Source: Dermatophagoides farinae
Taxonomy: Eukaryota > Arthropoda > Arachnida > Sarcoptiformes > Pyroglyphidae
Assembly (NCBI RefSeq): GCF_024713945.1
Contig: NC_134679.1
Location: 6,391,001-6,455,000 of the forward strand
Length of the DNA: 64,000 nucleotides
Direction: 5' to 3'
Shown: piece by piece, positions 1 to 11,275 of the stretch
Layout: each line of letters opens with the position of its first letter
How positions within the stretch are numbered: the first letter of the stretch is position 1
Position numbers and translations under genes: made by a program
Notes under the pieces: generated by a model
Database searches by the model: none
Told to the model about the DNA's origin: nothing
The model's input: only the letters and a program-made list of their open reading frames with translations

Positions 1-712
1 CACACAGTAGTAAATTACAATGAATTCGAATCAAATTCGAAAATTTTTGTCGAACACAAAAATTCTTTGAATCAGAAAAAAAAATCACAGCAAATCTAAA
101 AGATGAATGTCGATGATGATGATGATGATTTTTGTTTTGACAATCGGAAAAAAATGTTTCAACAAATGTCAACAATCAAAAAAAAAATTAGGATGATAAT
201 GTCTCTCTCTGTGTGTGTGTGTGTGCATGAATTGAAATGGAAAAATTTTTTTTTTTTGGCTGGTTGTTGTGGTGGTGGTGGTTGGTTGGTTGGTTAGTCA
301 ACTCAGATTTTTTTTTCTTGTTCGAATTTTAATGAGAAAAATCGACAAATGAAGAAATAAATTTTTTTTTTAGTCCCACCAATACGCCATTTATATATAT
401 AAAAAAAACGGGAGCAACTTTTGAGTTTTGTTTGTTGTATATTTTTTTGCGGATTGTTGTTCCAATCAAGCAACAACAGTAAAAGAAAAAAATTTATAAA
501 TAGAAAGAGACACATAATATATTGAATGTGCCTATTTCGACATATGTAGGTTCATGGATTGCAAATATCGATCCGATGGATAAATAAATAAACAAAATTT
601 AAATGTGGAAAAAGTTTATTTTAACGAGGAAAAATAAAACAATAAAAAACATTTAAAGTTTTTTTTCAACAATTTCTAAACAATTTATTATAATTTATAA
701 TTTCACTATTAA
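1..712. other. Left-edge noncoding stretch, no gene seen
   Basis: I see no supportable gene here. The stretch is AT-rich with a short GAT triplet run near 110-130, a GT run near 212-226 and a GGT run near 265-292. Short open frames on either strand are made of homopolymer and triplet repeats. The right part (about 600-712) probably holds the 3' UTR of the minus-strand adenylate kinase gene, since AATAAA-like sequences occur around 585-640. Confidence 0.5.
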
Positions 713-1468
713 TCAAGCTGCTGATGCTGCTGTATTCGATCGAATAAATTGTTCCAAAAATGTTTTGATTTTCGGATAGATTATATCCGATTCTCGTCCT
801 TCAAAATCGTGAACAATTTTCTTTTCACTATGAAAGAAAAATTATAAAATTTTTTTTTTGTTAGATAATAACCATATAATTCATGTGTATAATTACCGAA
901 ATAATTTAACAATTTCATCGTTTTGTTTATGAAATTCGTGCAAGCGAGCTTTAATCACATCGGGTTTATCATCATTTCGTTGTGTTAATGGTTCACCTGT
1001 TTCATCATCGACACCGGGATTTTTTGGCGGACTATAAATCATATGATAAATACGACCAGATGGTAAATGTACCCATCGATGTTTAATACGTTCGATAATT
1101 TCATCATCCGGTACAATCAAATTAATAACGGCATTCGGACGAAATTCATCAGGTTGTCGCCATAATTCTAATGTTTGTTCACGATTTCTTGGATAACCAT
1201 CTAATAGCCATGATTTTTGTTGAAAACGTTCACGAAGTTCATTTATAACCAATTGATTGATTGTCGAATCTGGTACCAATTTTCCTTGTTCAATATAACG
1301 TTTTGCTTCTTTACCGATTTCAGTCTGTTGTTTCATATGATCACGTAAACAATCACCGACAGCAAAATATGTAAGCTTAAAATCACGTATCATACGATTC
1401 GATATGGTTCCTTTACCAGAACCAGGTGCACCCAATATAACTAATTTAAGAAAAAATTTGGTTGCCAT
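713..1468 (-). CDS. AK3: Adenylate kinase, AK3 type (GTP:AMP phosphotransferase)
   Basis: Two exons, 897-1468 and 713-827 (intron 828-896, GT..AG), give 228 aa; human AK3 has 227. Seen: P-loop GAPGSGKGT at residues 13-21, the GDCLRD segment of the NMP-binding region, LDGYPRN, and a long LID with GRIYHMIYSPP, GVDDETGEPL and QRNDDKP. Known of the family: these enzymes transfer phosphate from a nucleoside triphosphate (GTP in AK3) to AMP. AK3 works in the mitochondrial matrix beside the TCA cycle. The long LID without zinc-binding cysteines and the VDDETGEPL block match AK3 better than AK1. The start is the first ATG before the P-loop strand; no long presequence is seen, as in human AK3. The paralogues AK2 and AK4 are less likely. 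It is the first of three minus-strand genes. Confidence 0.93.
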
Positions 1469-1655
1469 TTTTTCTGGTAAAAAAAAATTGGCACGAATTT
1501 ATCAGAATAAAATGTACCGAAAAAAAAATCAAATCATAAAAACGACTATTTATACACAAAAACACATGTTCATCGACATGTTACGCCATCTTTCGGTTTA
1601 ATTTCAAAGTTTTTTTTATTTAAATTCTTTTGTTCAATCATAATCATCACACAAT

Positions 1656-3285
1656 CTATGGAGTTATCATGCCGAAAGGAACACCAATTACGCTGTTTAT
1701 ACCACATTTATTCTGTCCACGGGGCAAATATAGATAGCCATTTATTCCCCAATTCAAGCCTGTTAGAATAATAAAAACAAGACAATTAGTCTGAAAAACA
1801 AATGTCCAACAAAATACAATACCCCAACTATTTTTAATGATCCAATATTGTTTTGTCCATCCAGTTATAACAATAGCATGACTTAATTTTTTACCACATT
1901 GTGCTCGAAATACGCCTTTATTATGTTTCCATTCTTTTCCACTGGCATCAACGGCAGCAAACACTGGTCCATGTTTCAGAATGAAACGTTGAATAAAATC
2001 ATCTGTATTGTATACATCGTCACACCAATTTACAATTCTATAATTGATTTTTGATTTTGGATATGCTTTGCAGCCTCCAGTATACTATTTTAAGAAAGGC
2101 AAAAAAAAATGAATAAATCGACTGATGATCAATTGAATAATGTAATTGACAACAACTTACCATGCTCATGTATGGTGCATCTTCTTCATCAACAATACCT
2201 TGATGTGCCATAGTCATCCAAGCTTGTGTGGGCCAACCACCTGTACGACAAACATCCGGATTCATACAATCCAATATGGCCTGTTCACTTATATCAATTT
2301 CTTCTGGTTTCAAATTTGTTTTACCATGAATCAAATATGCACTTTCAACAACAGCAACAGCTGAAAAAATGAAACAACTACCGCATATAAATTGTTGTTT
2401 TATAGGTGTAACTTTTCCTTTTTCATTCCAATCAAATTCATCGGGAATCACCACAGGTCCAGGATCAATACACGATGTTGATGATGTAATATTCTTATGT
2501 TGGGCATTATTATTATTATCCAATTTAAGTGGTTTATTATATAATTCCTTATTCAACATTTGTTTGTATTCATGGTCGCTCTTTTTTTTTGAAAAAAATT
2601 TTCATTAATGAAAACAAAATTCATACAATTACAAAATCATCAACATACCAAATGTGATAACGTCGTAATGCCCATGACCATTTGTTCTTCATATGGTGAA
2701 ATCAAACATTTTTGTATTAAATGTAATAAAGTTTTTACATTTTGTACAAATATTATCAAACGTTGACGAATTTCAAATTTACTGTCCGACAAAAACAGAT
2801 GATCATGATCACCGCTAGTCTAAAAAAAAGAAATCATCTGAGAAAAAAAATCGAATCGAATGTTTTTTAGGATTTATACTTACAAAATAATCATAAATTA
2901 CATCATGTAATGGCATTTGAAATAAATTCAATTGACGATCACCAAATTCACTGCTATAACATTTTTCCAATTTATTCAAATCAGTTTTATTACCAATATC
3001 ATGTATCAGATCGACAACCGTATCCAATAATTTCATACGAATGCCGTGAATAACTTTTTTTAAAATTTTAAATCCAGCTGGTAATCTGGTTATAATATGA
3101 TCCGCTGGTTCGTCTTTTGTGGAATTGCCATTTTTAGCATTCACAAACAAATCATTATTCTGAAGATTTAAAAATGCAAAAACAATCAATAAAATTTTTA
3201 TCAATGTCCAATTCATAATTTTTTCGATGTTGATGTGATGATTGATGTGGCAAAAGAACAACAAGAAGAAGAAGAATGATTTCAT
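1656..3285 (-). CDS. Papain-family (C1A) cysteine protease, Der p 1-like, copy 1
   Basis: Five exons: 2884-3285, 2649-2819, 2161-2580, 1823-2084, 1656-1759; 452 aa. Seen: oxyanion Gln and catalytic Cys in QQFICGSCF, catalytic His in LSHAIVITGW, catalytic Asn in IIKNSWG, then a WGINGYLYL strand. The triad is therefore complete. The usual CGSCW is CGSCF here. The pro-region contains an I29-like stretch (FEIRQRLIIFVQN and a later HLSDHEYKQML), preceded by about 110 extra residues not found in Der p 1 (320 aa). Two starts are possible: 3285, or the ATG at 3216 that begins MNWTLIKILLIVFAFL, a better signal peptide. Expected to be a secreted, self-activating digestive-type endopeptidase. It lies head-to-tail with a second copy 172 bp away, so the pair arose by tandem duplication. 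Whether it is allergenic or inhibitory cannot be read from sequence. Confidence 0.9.
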
Positions 3286-3457
3286 TTAGACATTTATTGA
3301 TTGCATTTTATATTTCACACATTAGATTTAAATTTGAAATTTGAAATTTTCATTGAATTGAATGTCATCATATTCATAATGTCAATGTGTAATATTCAGG
3401 TAAAATGTCAATGATGTGAAATTTTAACATTTAATTATTAATTTGATTATCAAATGA

Positions 3458-5125
3458 TCAGATGAATTCTCTTTCGACCACCAAACCAATCGGTGCTGCT
3501 ACAATCCAACCAATACCACAATTATTTGGTTTATTTTTTGACAAATACAGATAGCCATCGATTCCCCAATCTTTGTTCCAGCTATTTTTAATGATCCAAT
3601 TTTTTCTAGTCCAACCAACAATAACGATTGAATGATGTAAATGTTTTCGTGATTGCCGACAAGAACCATGATAAACGCCACGTAAAAATTGAAATCGTTT
3701 ATCGAATGCAGCAGCACCAAATATTGGCCCATAACGTATTATTGCAGCCATTATTTCTTCATTCGAATGAACACGTTGATAATTGAAACAAAAATCTTTA
3801 ATACGAAAACGTACTGGATAATTATTATGACATTTTGATGGCTATAATAACAAAAAAATAAAAAAATCAAAGTTTTATACATGAAAAAAAAGAATACACA
3901 TCACATACCTTATTGTTATATGGTTCTAAATGTTCATAAGTAATTCCTTCATTTCGTAAAAAATTAAATAATTTTATCACACTAGATCCATGACATTTTC
4001 CCACACAATTGACAACATGTTGTTCACTAAGATTAATGTCACCACCATGACCATGATGATGATGAGGCTTAACTTTATTCATCCAAATTTGATCATCATC
4101 ATCATCGTTGAATGATGAATATTCATAATGACGACTAGAACGTCTATAACGTTGTCGTTGCTTTTGTTGTTTTCGTAGAATAAGACTTTCAACAGTTGAA
4201 ATCGATGCAAATGCATAACATGATCCACATGTTGCTTGATTTTTTACACTTGTTACAATACCTTTGCGACGCCAATCAAATTTTTCGGGCAATTTTCGTT
4301 GTTGATTCCATTCAAAATTACATGATCTAAATAATCGTGGAACCATTGTTGTTGTTGTTATTGCTGCTGCTGCTGTTGTTGTTGATGGTGTTGTGGTGGT
4401 GGTGGCGATGGAATCATTTTCATTTATCAATTCATCAAATTCATGTAAAAGATGAAAATTTGAAAGTGCATTCATCTCTTCATCAGTATATGCCGATAAT
4501 GGTGTTATACCTAAAACAGTATGTTCATTGGCAACCATTGTAGTTTCATTCTGACCATTCATTCTTTGATGGATACATTCATGTATCATGTGTACAAGAT
4601 TGACCATATTATGAACAAATGATAAAATACGTAACGGAATTTGATATTTTGGTATATCATCAAATATTGATGATTGATTCTATTAGAAAAAAAACAGAAG
4701 AAAAATTTCGCTGATTTTAATTTTAATAATAATAATAATAATAGACTTACGAAAAATTTTTCCACAACATAATGTATATCAATATCCGTATTGAATAGAT
4801 TCAATTCTTCATCACCATAATGTGGATTATAACAATATTTTAAATGCGATAAATGTTCCATTAGAATTTGTCGACGTTTTTTCCATATTGAATTGATTCT
4901 TTTTCTCAAACGTGGTAATAACCAATTGCCAACATATTGAATTATGTTGTAGCCATCATTTGTTGTTGTTGTTGTTGTTGTATAGAATTCTTTATCGGTA
5001 ATATTCGACGACGATATTGTCGATTGTTGTTGTTTGCTTGTCATCACCATCAATAACAATGACAATACAATGGTCAATATTATTGATGTGGTGGTGGTGG
5101 TGGTGGTAATCTTTTCACCATACAT
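3458..5125 (-). CDS. Papain-family (C1A) cysteine protease, Der p 1-like, copy 2
   Basis: Three exons, 4751-5125, 3909-4679 and 3458-3841, give 509 aa; all introns are phase 0. Seen: NQATCGSCY (oxyanion Gln, catalytic Cys, with Tyr replacing the usual Trp), [10 protein letters not shown] (His) and [18 protein letters not shown] (Asn). The active site looks whole. Odd: a roughly 50-residue basic, then Asp-rich, then His-rich insertion sits between the active-site helix and the [11 protein letters not shown] segment. A Thr/Ala-rich linker lies just before the mature domain, which starts near LPEKFDWR. The N-terminus has a hydrophobic run ([15 protein letters not shown]) after a Thr stretch, read as a signal anchor or signal peptide. 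The first ATG was chosen. It shares a clear paralogous layout with its 3' neighbour but has fewer introns, so the two are not recent copies. Confidence 0.88.
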
Positions 5126-5674
5126 GATTTATTTATTTTTATCAATACAACACGTTATTTATGAATCAATTTTCTTATTTCAAATCAAATCTTCCGAATA
5201 ATCAACATCATCATCATCATCATGTGTTTATGATTTTTTTTTCATCAATTTTCTTCTGGTTGACATTTGGTTCAATTGGATGCGACATCAAACAAAAAAA
5301 AAATTAAATTCAACCATGATTAGCGGTGATGACAACAAAACAAATGTGCAATTTCAATTGAAATTTGTTGACATTCAAGATTTTGGCGACATTTATCGTT
5401 GTTTTTGACATTTGTCTGATACTACGGCGTAATCATCCGCGGTAATATTTACACCGAAAATAAAATAAATCGATCAATTAATTTGATTACGAGAAATATT
5501 TTTTTTTTCGTTACAACAACAACAACAAAACAAAACAAAAACATTTAAAAAGAACAGATTTGGTTGTTGAAACATTTTGTTGTTGTTTTTTTTTGGATTA
5601 GAAATTTTTTTTTTAATTTCTAAATACTGAGCGCTTGTTTCTCACTTTAGCTACTACTATTGGCGACAACAAAA
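5126..5674. promoter_or_regulatory. Divergent intergenic region between protease 2 and receptor-like gene A
   Basis: About 550 bp without coding potential separates the start codons of the minus-strand protease and the plus-strand gene A, so it must hold both promoters. I see no confident TATA box. The last 40 bp carry a short element (tactactattggc near 5652-5664) that recurs before gene B (near 7511) and, in altered form, before gene C (near 9311). Confidence 0.4.
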
Positions 5675-7321
5675 ATGATGATGAAATTCAACCATTGGAC
5701 ATTTATCATTGTTGAGATAATTTTAATGACGATGATGATGACAATAATTGCAAGTGAAATACAAACGGCAACAAATGACAATGATTTGGCATGGATTTTG
5801 ATACCAGAAGATGTAAGTTTTTTTTTGTTTTTTGTTTTTTTTTTGCAAAACCATTCCTACCTGAAACTGAACTTTTTTTTGTTGTTTCCCCAATATAAAT
5901 TAGAAAATTTGTGAAAGTATCAAGATGCAACAAAACAATAGTAAATTGAACATATTGGCCATTGGAACAACACGAACACGAATGTTATTGATAACGAATG
6001 ATTACTATGTTTATGATTTACCTGTCGATTCGATGGATACTGTTAATAATAAATTGAATCTATTAGAAATGCCTAAACCGATAACGGAAAAATATCCACA
6101 TCTTTATCAAGATAAACGATTTCAATATATGAAATCATCAAATTTGATTTACACTTCATTCATCATGACTGATGCTAATAGTGAATGGATTTGCATCACA
6201 ACTTGGACTAAACAAACCATGAAACGTGGTGTTAATTATGATATGAAAAATGCAATAACATATTATGGATGGAAAATACTTGAAGTAAAAGAAATGATAA
6301 TCATTTCCACTACTGAACAATGTAAACTTTATGGTATAAAAATAAATGGAAATCTTAAAATAGCTGATGTAAAATGTGAAGAAAGAGATAGTAAAATTAT
6401 ACGACATGTAGAATATTTGGGAACAGATGAATTAATAAACTCTTTGTGTTATCATAAAACCGACACACAGATGATCACCATAGAATATGATGAATGTGGT
6501 TCAAAAAATCCAGTACAATGGCCAATATTGAATGGTTTTGTTGCAGGAAGAAAATTTTATTTATTAGGCAAACATTTTATCTATATATTTAGTGAGGATG
6601 CTTATTACAAAAAAGGTCAACCATATCCGGTGACAAAATTGGATTATAATTCATTTATCAATTGTATATCAACTATTCAACCAAAATCAAGTAAAATAAT
6701 GTCATATCCACGTAAGTAGGTAGTGAGTGTGTGTGTGTGTGTGTTTAATTTGAACACTGTTGTGATCATTAATGTTGTTGTTGTTGTTGTTTTTTCTTTT
6801 GTAAAATCAATTTAAAAGTTTTGAATAAAATTTTAAACTGGATTACAATAACGATCATTATATTATCGTTGATTCTGATGCAAATTTGGTTCTCTATAAT
6901 TGGCACTTTTTGCCGTCGTCGTCATCGTGGACGATCAGCAACAACAACAACAACAACAACCGTAACCGATAAACCATCATCATCATCATCATCATCATCA
7001 GTGTTACAAAAACAACCACAAGAAAAGACTGAATGTTCCAAAATATTGCCCATGTCCTCTGCCTACTGTTCTTCATATCCTATGACGGATGTTAAAAGTA
7101 TACGATCAACAAGTCAACAACAACAAGTACCATTTTCATGTATACAAAATACAACAAAACTTAATACATCAGTGGATGGTGGTGGTGGTGGTTTTGGTGG
7201 TAATAGTAGTTGTAATGGTGGTGCTCTTGAATCAGGAATTTCTTCCACTGACATTTCATCATCATCATTAAGTGTGAAAAAATTTTCAACACATTTTTCT
7301 CATCTAAATGATGGAAAATAA
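5675..7321 (+). CDS. Receptor-like type I membrane protein A (tandem family member 1 of 6)
   Basis: Exons 5675-5812, 5904-6711 and 6819-7321; 482 aa. Exon 1 encodes a signal peptide beginning MMMKFNHWTF. Exon 2 encodes an ectodomain of about 270 residues with seven cysteines in the family pattern: CESI, WICIT, EQCKLY, VKCEE, LCYHK, ECGSK, INCIS. Exon 3 starts with TM segment NWITITIIILSLILMQIW and a stop-transfer CRRRHRGR, then a Thr/Ser/Gly-rich tail of about 130 residues. Intron phases are 0 and 1, as in all six copies. The ATG at 5675 is used because the frame upstream has only a TTG. I do not recognise the family. The last part of exon 2 (RKFYLLGKHFIYIF) resembles a hemopexin-type propeller blade (inference). 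A and B form a subgroup whose tails lack the basic motif block of C-F. Confidence 0.85.
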
Positions 7322-7569
7322 AAAAATTTTCATTTTTTTTCAAAAACCAATTTTTTCATTGTTTCATACACAGAAAACATAAATTGTGATTTATTATGAT
7401 TTGATTAATTGAAATTTTTTTTTTTGTTCGATCCATAACAATACAAAATGAAAATATTGAAAAAAGCGAATTGGATTGAAACTTGTTGATATTATGCAAG
7501 TTTGGAGTACTACTATATTGGCCAAAAGAAATTCACCTGATGTTCATAAGAATTCCACGAACGAATTCA

Positions 7570-9224
7570 ATGATGATGAAATTTCAAATTTCAACATCAT
7601 TCATCATTATTGTTGAAATTTGTATGACAATGATTGCAAATGTAATACAAACGATTGACGCTGATTCTGGTTTGATTTTCGTACCAACAGATGTGAGTTT
7701 GAATTAGATTTTTTTTTGTTTTTTCATTATTAACCAAAAAAATTTTTTTTGTTTTGTTTTTGTAGAAAATTTGTGAAAGCATCAGAAAACGTGATGGTAA
7801 TAAATTGAACATTTTTGCCATTGGAACAACACAAACACGATTATTATTGATAACCAATGATCTATATGTTTATGATTTACCTATCAAAACAATGGATACC
7901 AATATAGATGTATTAAATTTTTATATAAAATCTGATACGATGGCAGAAAAATATCCAATTCTTTATAGAAATGAAACATTTCAAAAGTTAATGAAACAAA
8001 ATCAAATTTACAATTCATTCATCATGACCGATGCAAATAGTGAATGGATTTGTATGACAACAAAACAAACAGAAAGTATTGTTAATGGTATTAATTATGA
8101 TTTAAAACATTCTCATGTATATGATGGATGGACAATCAGTATTGAAAAAGATGTAGTAATAATTTCCACTATTGAAAAATGTAAATTTTATGCAATCAAA
8201 GTAAAAGGAAATGTTGAAATAGCCGATATGCTTTGTGAAGAAGTAAATTATGTTAATAGACAACATGATGATATGTTAAGAGTATCACCATTCTTAAAGT
8301 TATGTTATGATAAAACAGATAGTGAAAAAATTATTAGTGAAAAATTTCAATGTCAATCTGGAAATCCAGTACAATGGCCAATATTAAAAGGTTTTCTTGT
8401 TGGTGGAAAATTCTATTTATTTGGTGAACATTTTATCTATATAATCACTGAAAATGTTTTCGTACATAGAAATCATCCATATCCGGTGACAAAAATTGAT
8501 TACAATTCTTTTTTCAATTGTCCAGGCACTATACAACCTATACCTAGTAAAATAATGTCATATTCATGTAAGTATTATCTGTGTGTTTAATTTGAATTGT
8601 TCGATTAATAATGTTGTTTTTTTTCTCTTGTGTGTGTGTGTAAAAGTGTTGAGTAGAATTTTGAACTGGATTTCATTTGTAATCATTATATTATTGTTGA
8701 TTCTGATAAAAATTTGGTATTCCATAATCGGTACTTGTAGCCGTCGACGATCAACAACAACAAACGTAACTGATCGACCACCATCATCATCATTGTCAAA
8801 ACAACAAGATAAAAGCAAATGTTCCAGTTCCAGTTTGAAAGAACAATCAAAAAATCCTTCCACCAAAATATTGTCTACACCTTCGTTTTCATTCTCATCA
8901 TCGAGTAAAGCGGATATTAAAAGTTTAGAACCAAAAAGCCAACAACAACAACAACAATCATCAAAACCACAAAATGTAACAAAACTTGAAAGAAAAATTA
9001 GTACAACAATGATTTCTCGTTGCGGTAGTGGTAGTAGTATTGGTGGTGGTGGCTTTAGTTCTTCAACATCTGAAATTGGATCAAGAATTTCTAGCAACAA
9101 TTTATCATCATCAAGTGTTGGAAATTGTTCCACAAATGATTCTCGTTTGAAAGATGGTAAAAATAGCATCGCTCCATCATCTACTTCTTCTTTACATGAT
9201 AAGACAAAATCAAAAAAATGTTAA
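7570..9224 (+). CDS. Receptor-like type I membrane protein B (tandem family member 2 of 6)
   Basis: Exons 7570-7692, 7766-8567 and 8647-9224; 500 aa. The exon boundaries and phases (0, 1) are the same as in gene A. Signal peptide in exon 1 (MMMKFQISTSFIIIVE). Ectodomain with the seven family cysteines and the diagnostic NPVQWPILKGF followed by KFYLFGEHFIYIIT. TM NWISFVIIILLLILIKIW, then CSRRRS and the longest tail of the array, rich in Ser, Gln and Lys. It is closest to gene A by exon 2 (FIMTDANSEWIC, NIFAIGTTQTR) and by the TM flank. Only 248 bp separate it from the gene before, so each copy brings its own short promoter. Function unknown; probably at the cell surface. Confidence 0.85.
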
Positions 9225-9472
9225 TTTCTCACATAAAATATGTGGCATATAAATGATGATGATATGAATTTGAAATTTTTTTTTTCATTCAATAAAAATT
9301 CAATTCTCAGTACTACGGCCAATAATGGATAATTTGATTTTTTTTATTCGAATTTTTTTTGTTGTTCCAATTTCCTATATATTCCATAACGAAACCAATG
9401 AAAATGTTGAAAATTTTGAACGATTTTTTTTTGAATTTTCGGTGGTTTTTTCTCCTATTACTACTACTACTA

Positions 9473-10969
9473 ATGCTACTGTCACATTGGACGTTCGATT
9501 TTTCGACATCATTTATGGTTATTGGTGTTTGTATAATTCTAATGATGATGACAAATGAAACACAAACAGATGATGATGATAATAAAATGACAACAACGGC
9601 ACAGCCAAAAGATGTAAGTTGTTTGTTTTGTTTGAAATTTATTTGCGATTAATGAATGATTATTTTTTTTGTTTCGACTACTAAGGAAACTTGTGAAACT
9701 CTTCATAACCATAATGGTACAAAATTGAACATATTGGCCGTAGGTAGAACACCAACACGTTTGATATTGATAACAAATGATTTCTATGTTTATGATGTGT
9801 CCATTGATTCAATTGATTCGGCAATCAATAAATTATATTTACGTACTAAACCAATTCCATTGTCGGAAAAATATCCAGTTCTTTACAATAATGATAGATT
9901 TTATTTTATGAAATTGATGAATCAAATTTATGGTGCATTCATTGCAACGGATGTTGATAATAGTGAATGGATTTGTATGATGACTTGGGCATATCAAACA
10001 GCAGAATATGGAATTAATTTTAATATCGAAGAAAATAAAGTATATAAAGGATGGTTGTATTTTCGTGAACCACAAATAGTAATGATTTCAACTACTGTTA
10101 CATGTGCATATTATGTTTTACATAAAAATAATTATGGAAATGTTCAAATAGGCATGTTCAAATGTATGGGAACTAATCGTATCAGAGATAAAGCACCTAT
10201 GTATCAAATGATAGAATATAGAAACTTTTGTTATGATTACAGTGGCCAAAAGATTACTGTTGAAAGCGATGGATGTCGATCAGCGAATCCAGTACAATGG
10301 CCAGTATTGAAAGGTTTTACAGATAGTGGAAAATTTTATTTATTCGGTCAATATTATATCTACATATTTGATGAAAATGTGGTTCATGAACAAGGTTCTT
10401 CATATCCAGTGACAAAACGTAGTTATGATTCTTTTTTCAATTGTGGTGGTTACATTCCTTCTGGTCAAGTTTCACGTTCATGTAAGTACTTTTTATTCAA
10501 TTGATTTATGACAAAATTTTTCCTTAAAATCTGATTTTTTTATTCTAAAGTTTTCTTATGGATTATTGCAACAATCATCGTTTTATTAATGATTTTGATG
10601 ATAATTTTATGGTGTATACTGACAACTAAACGTAAACGAACATATCGATCATTGATACATGCAAAAACTACACGTTCTGATTATGAAGGTGTGGGACCAA
10701 GAAATCGTTCCATGATGTTGACTCAAAAGGCATCAATGAGAAGTTGTAATAGTATAAAACCAAAAAAATTATCTTCAAATTCTAAAAGTATCATCAAACC
10801 ACCAATTGTTGGTGGTGGCCGATCAACAACAATTTCATGTGGATCAACACCTGCAACCGTTCGCACTGGTTTTAATTGTCGTAATGCTAGTAGTAGTAGT
10901 AATAACAATCTGAATAATAATCGATTTAAATGTTTAACACCCAAAATTCAAAGTAGTAGAAATAGATGA
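9473..10969 (+). CDS. Receptor-like type I membrane protein C (tandem family member 3 of 6)
   Basis: Exons 9473-9613, 9686-10481 and 10551-10969; 451 aa. The start is placed at 9473 because MLLSHWTFD aligns with the HWTF of gene A and recurs at the starts of E and F. An upstream in-frame ATG at 9398 would add 25 residues. Ectodomain begins ETCETLHNHNGTKLN and ends FFNCGGYIPSG, with seven cysteines. TM FFLWIIATIIVLLMILMIIL. The tail is basic and Ser-rich, with the subgroup blocks HAKTTRS, PRNRSMMLT, KKLSSNSK, STPATVRTGFN and RFKCLTP. Several RxxS/T contexts could be sites for basophilic kinases (inference). The central ectodomain differs strongly from D, E and F, although both ends match closely. 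Confidence 0.84.
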
Positions 10970-11275
10970 TAGAAAGAACACAACACAACACAACACGGAT
11001 TTCAATTGAACAACAACAACAACAACAACAAAAAATTAATCAATTTATAATTAATTAACACAACAAATTTAAATTTATTTTTTTTCGTCGTTTTCATTAA
11101 TCGATAATTTGATTTTTTTATTCGAATTTTTTTTTTACAATTTTCCATATATATGCTATAACACGTAATAAAAATGAAAATGTTGAAAATTTTGAACGAT
11201 TTTTGTTTTTGTTTGGTAAACTCGAATTTTTTGGTTTCCTATTACTCCTACTTTACTACAAATAAATAACCACGA
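10970..11275. promoter_or_regulatory. Upstream block shared by receptor-like genes C and D
   Basis: This gap of about 306 bp lies before gene D. From about 11103 it repeats the sequence before gene C (from about 9324): a GATAATTTGATT stretch, a T-rich run, an ATATAT element, then AAAATGAAAATGTTGAAAA. The match shows that the duplication unit included the promoter. No other feature is seen. Confidence 0.5.

Noticed and set aside
4337-4543. Plus-strand open frame rich in Leu over the protease 2 gene
   Set aside because: It is the antisense of the Thr/Ala linker of the protease (triplet repeat translated on the other strand).
7161-7343. Minus-strand open frame with His/Tyr runs
   Set aside because: Antisense of the Gly/Ser-rich tail of receptor-like gene A; composition explained by triplet repeats.
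8564-9169. 201-codon minus-strand open frame
   Set aside because: Antisense of the Ser-rich tail of receptor-like gene B; no motif and no suitable promoter.
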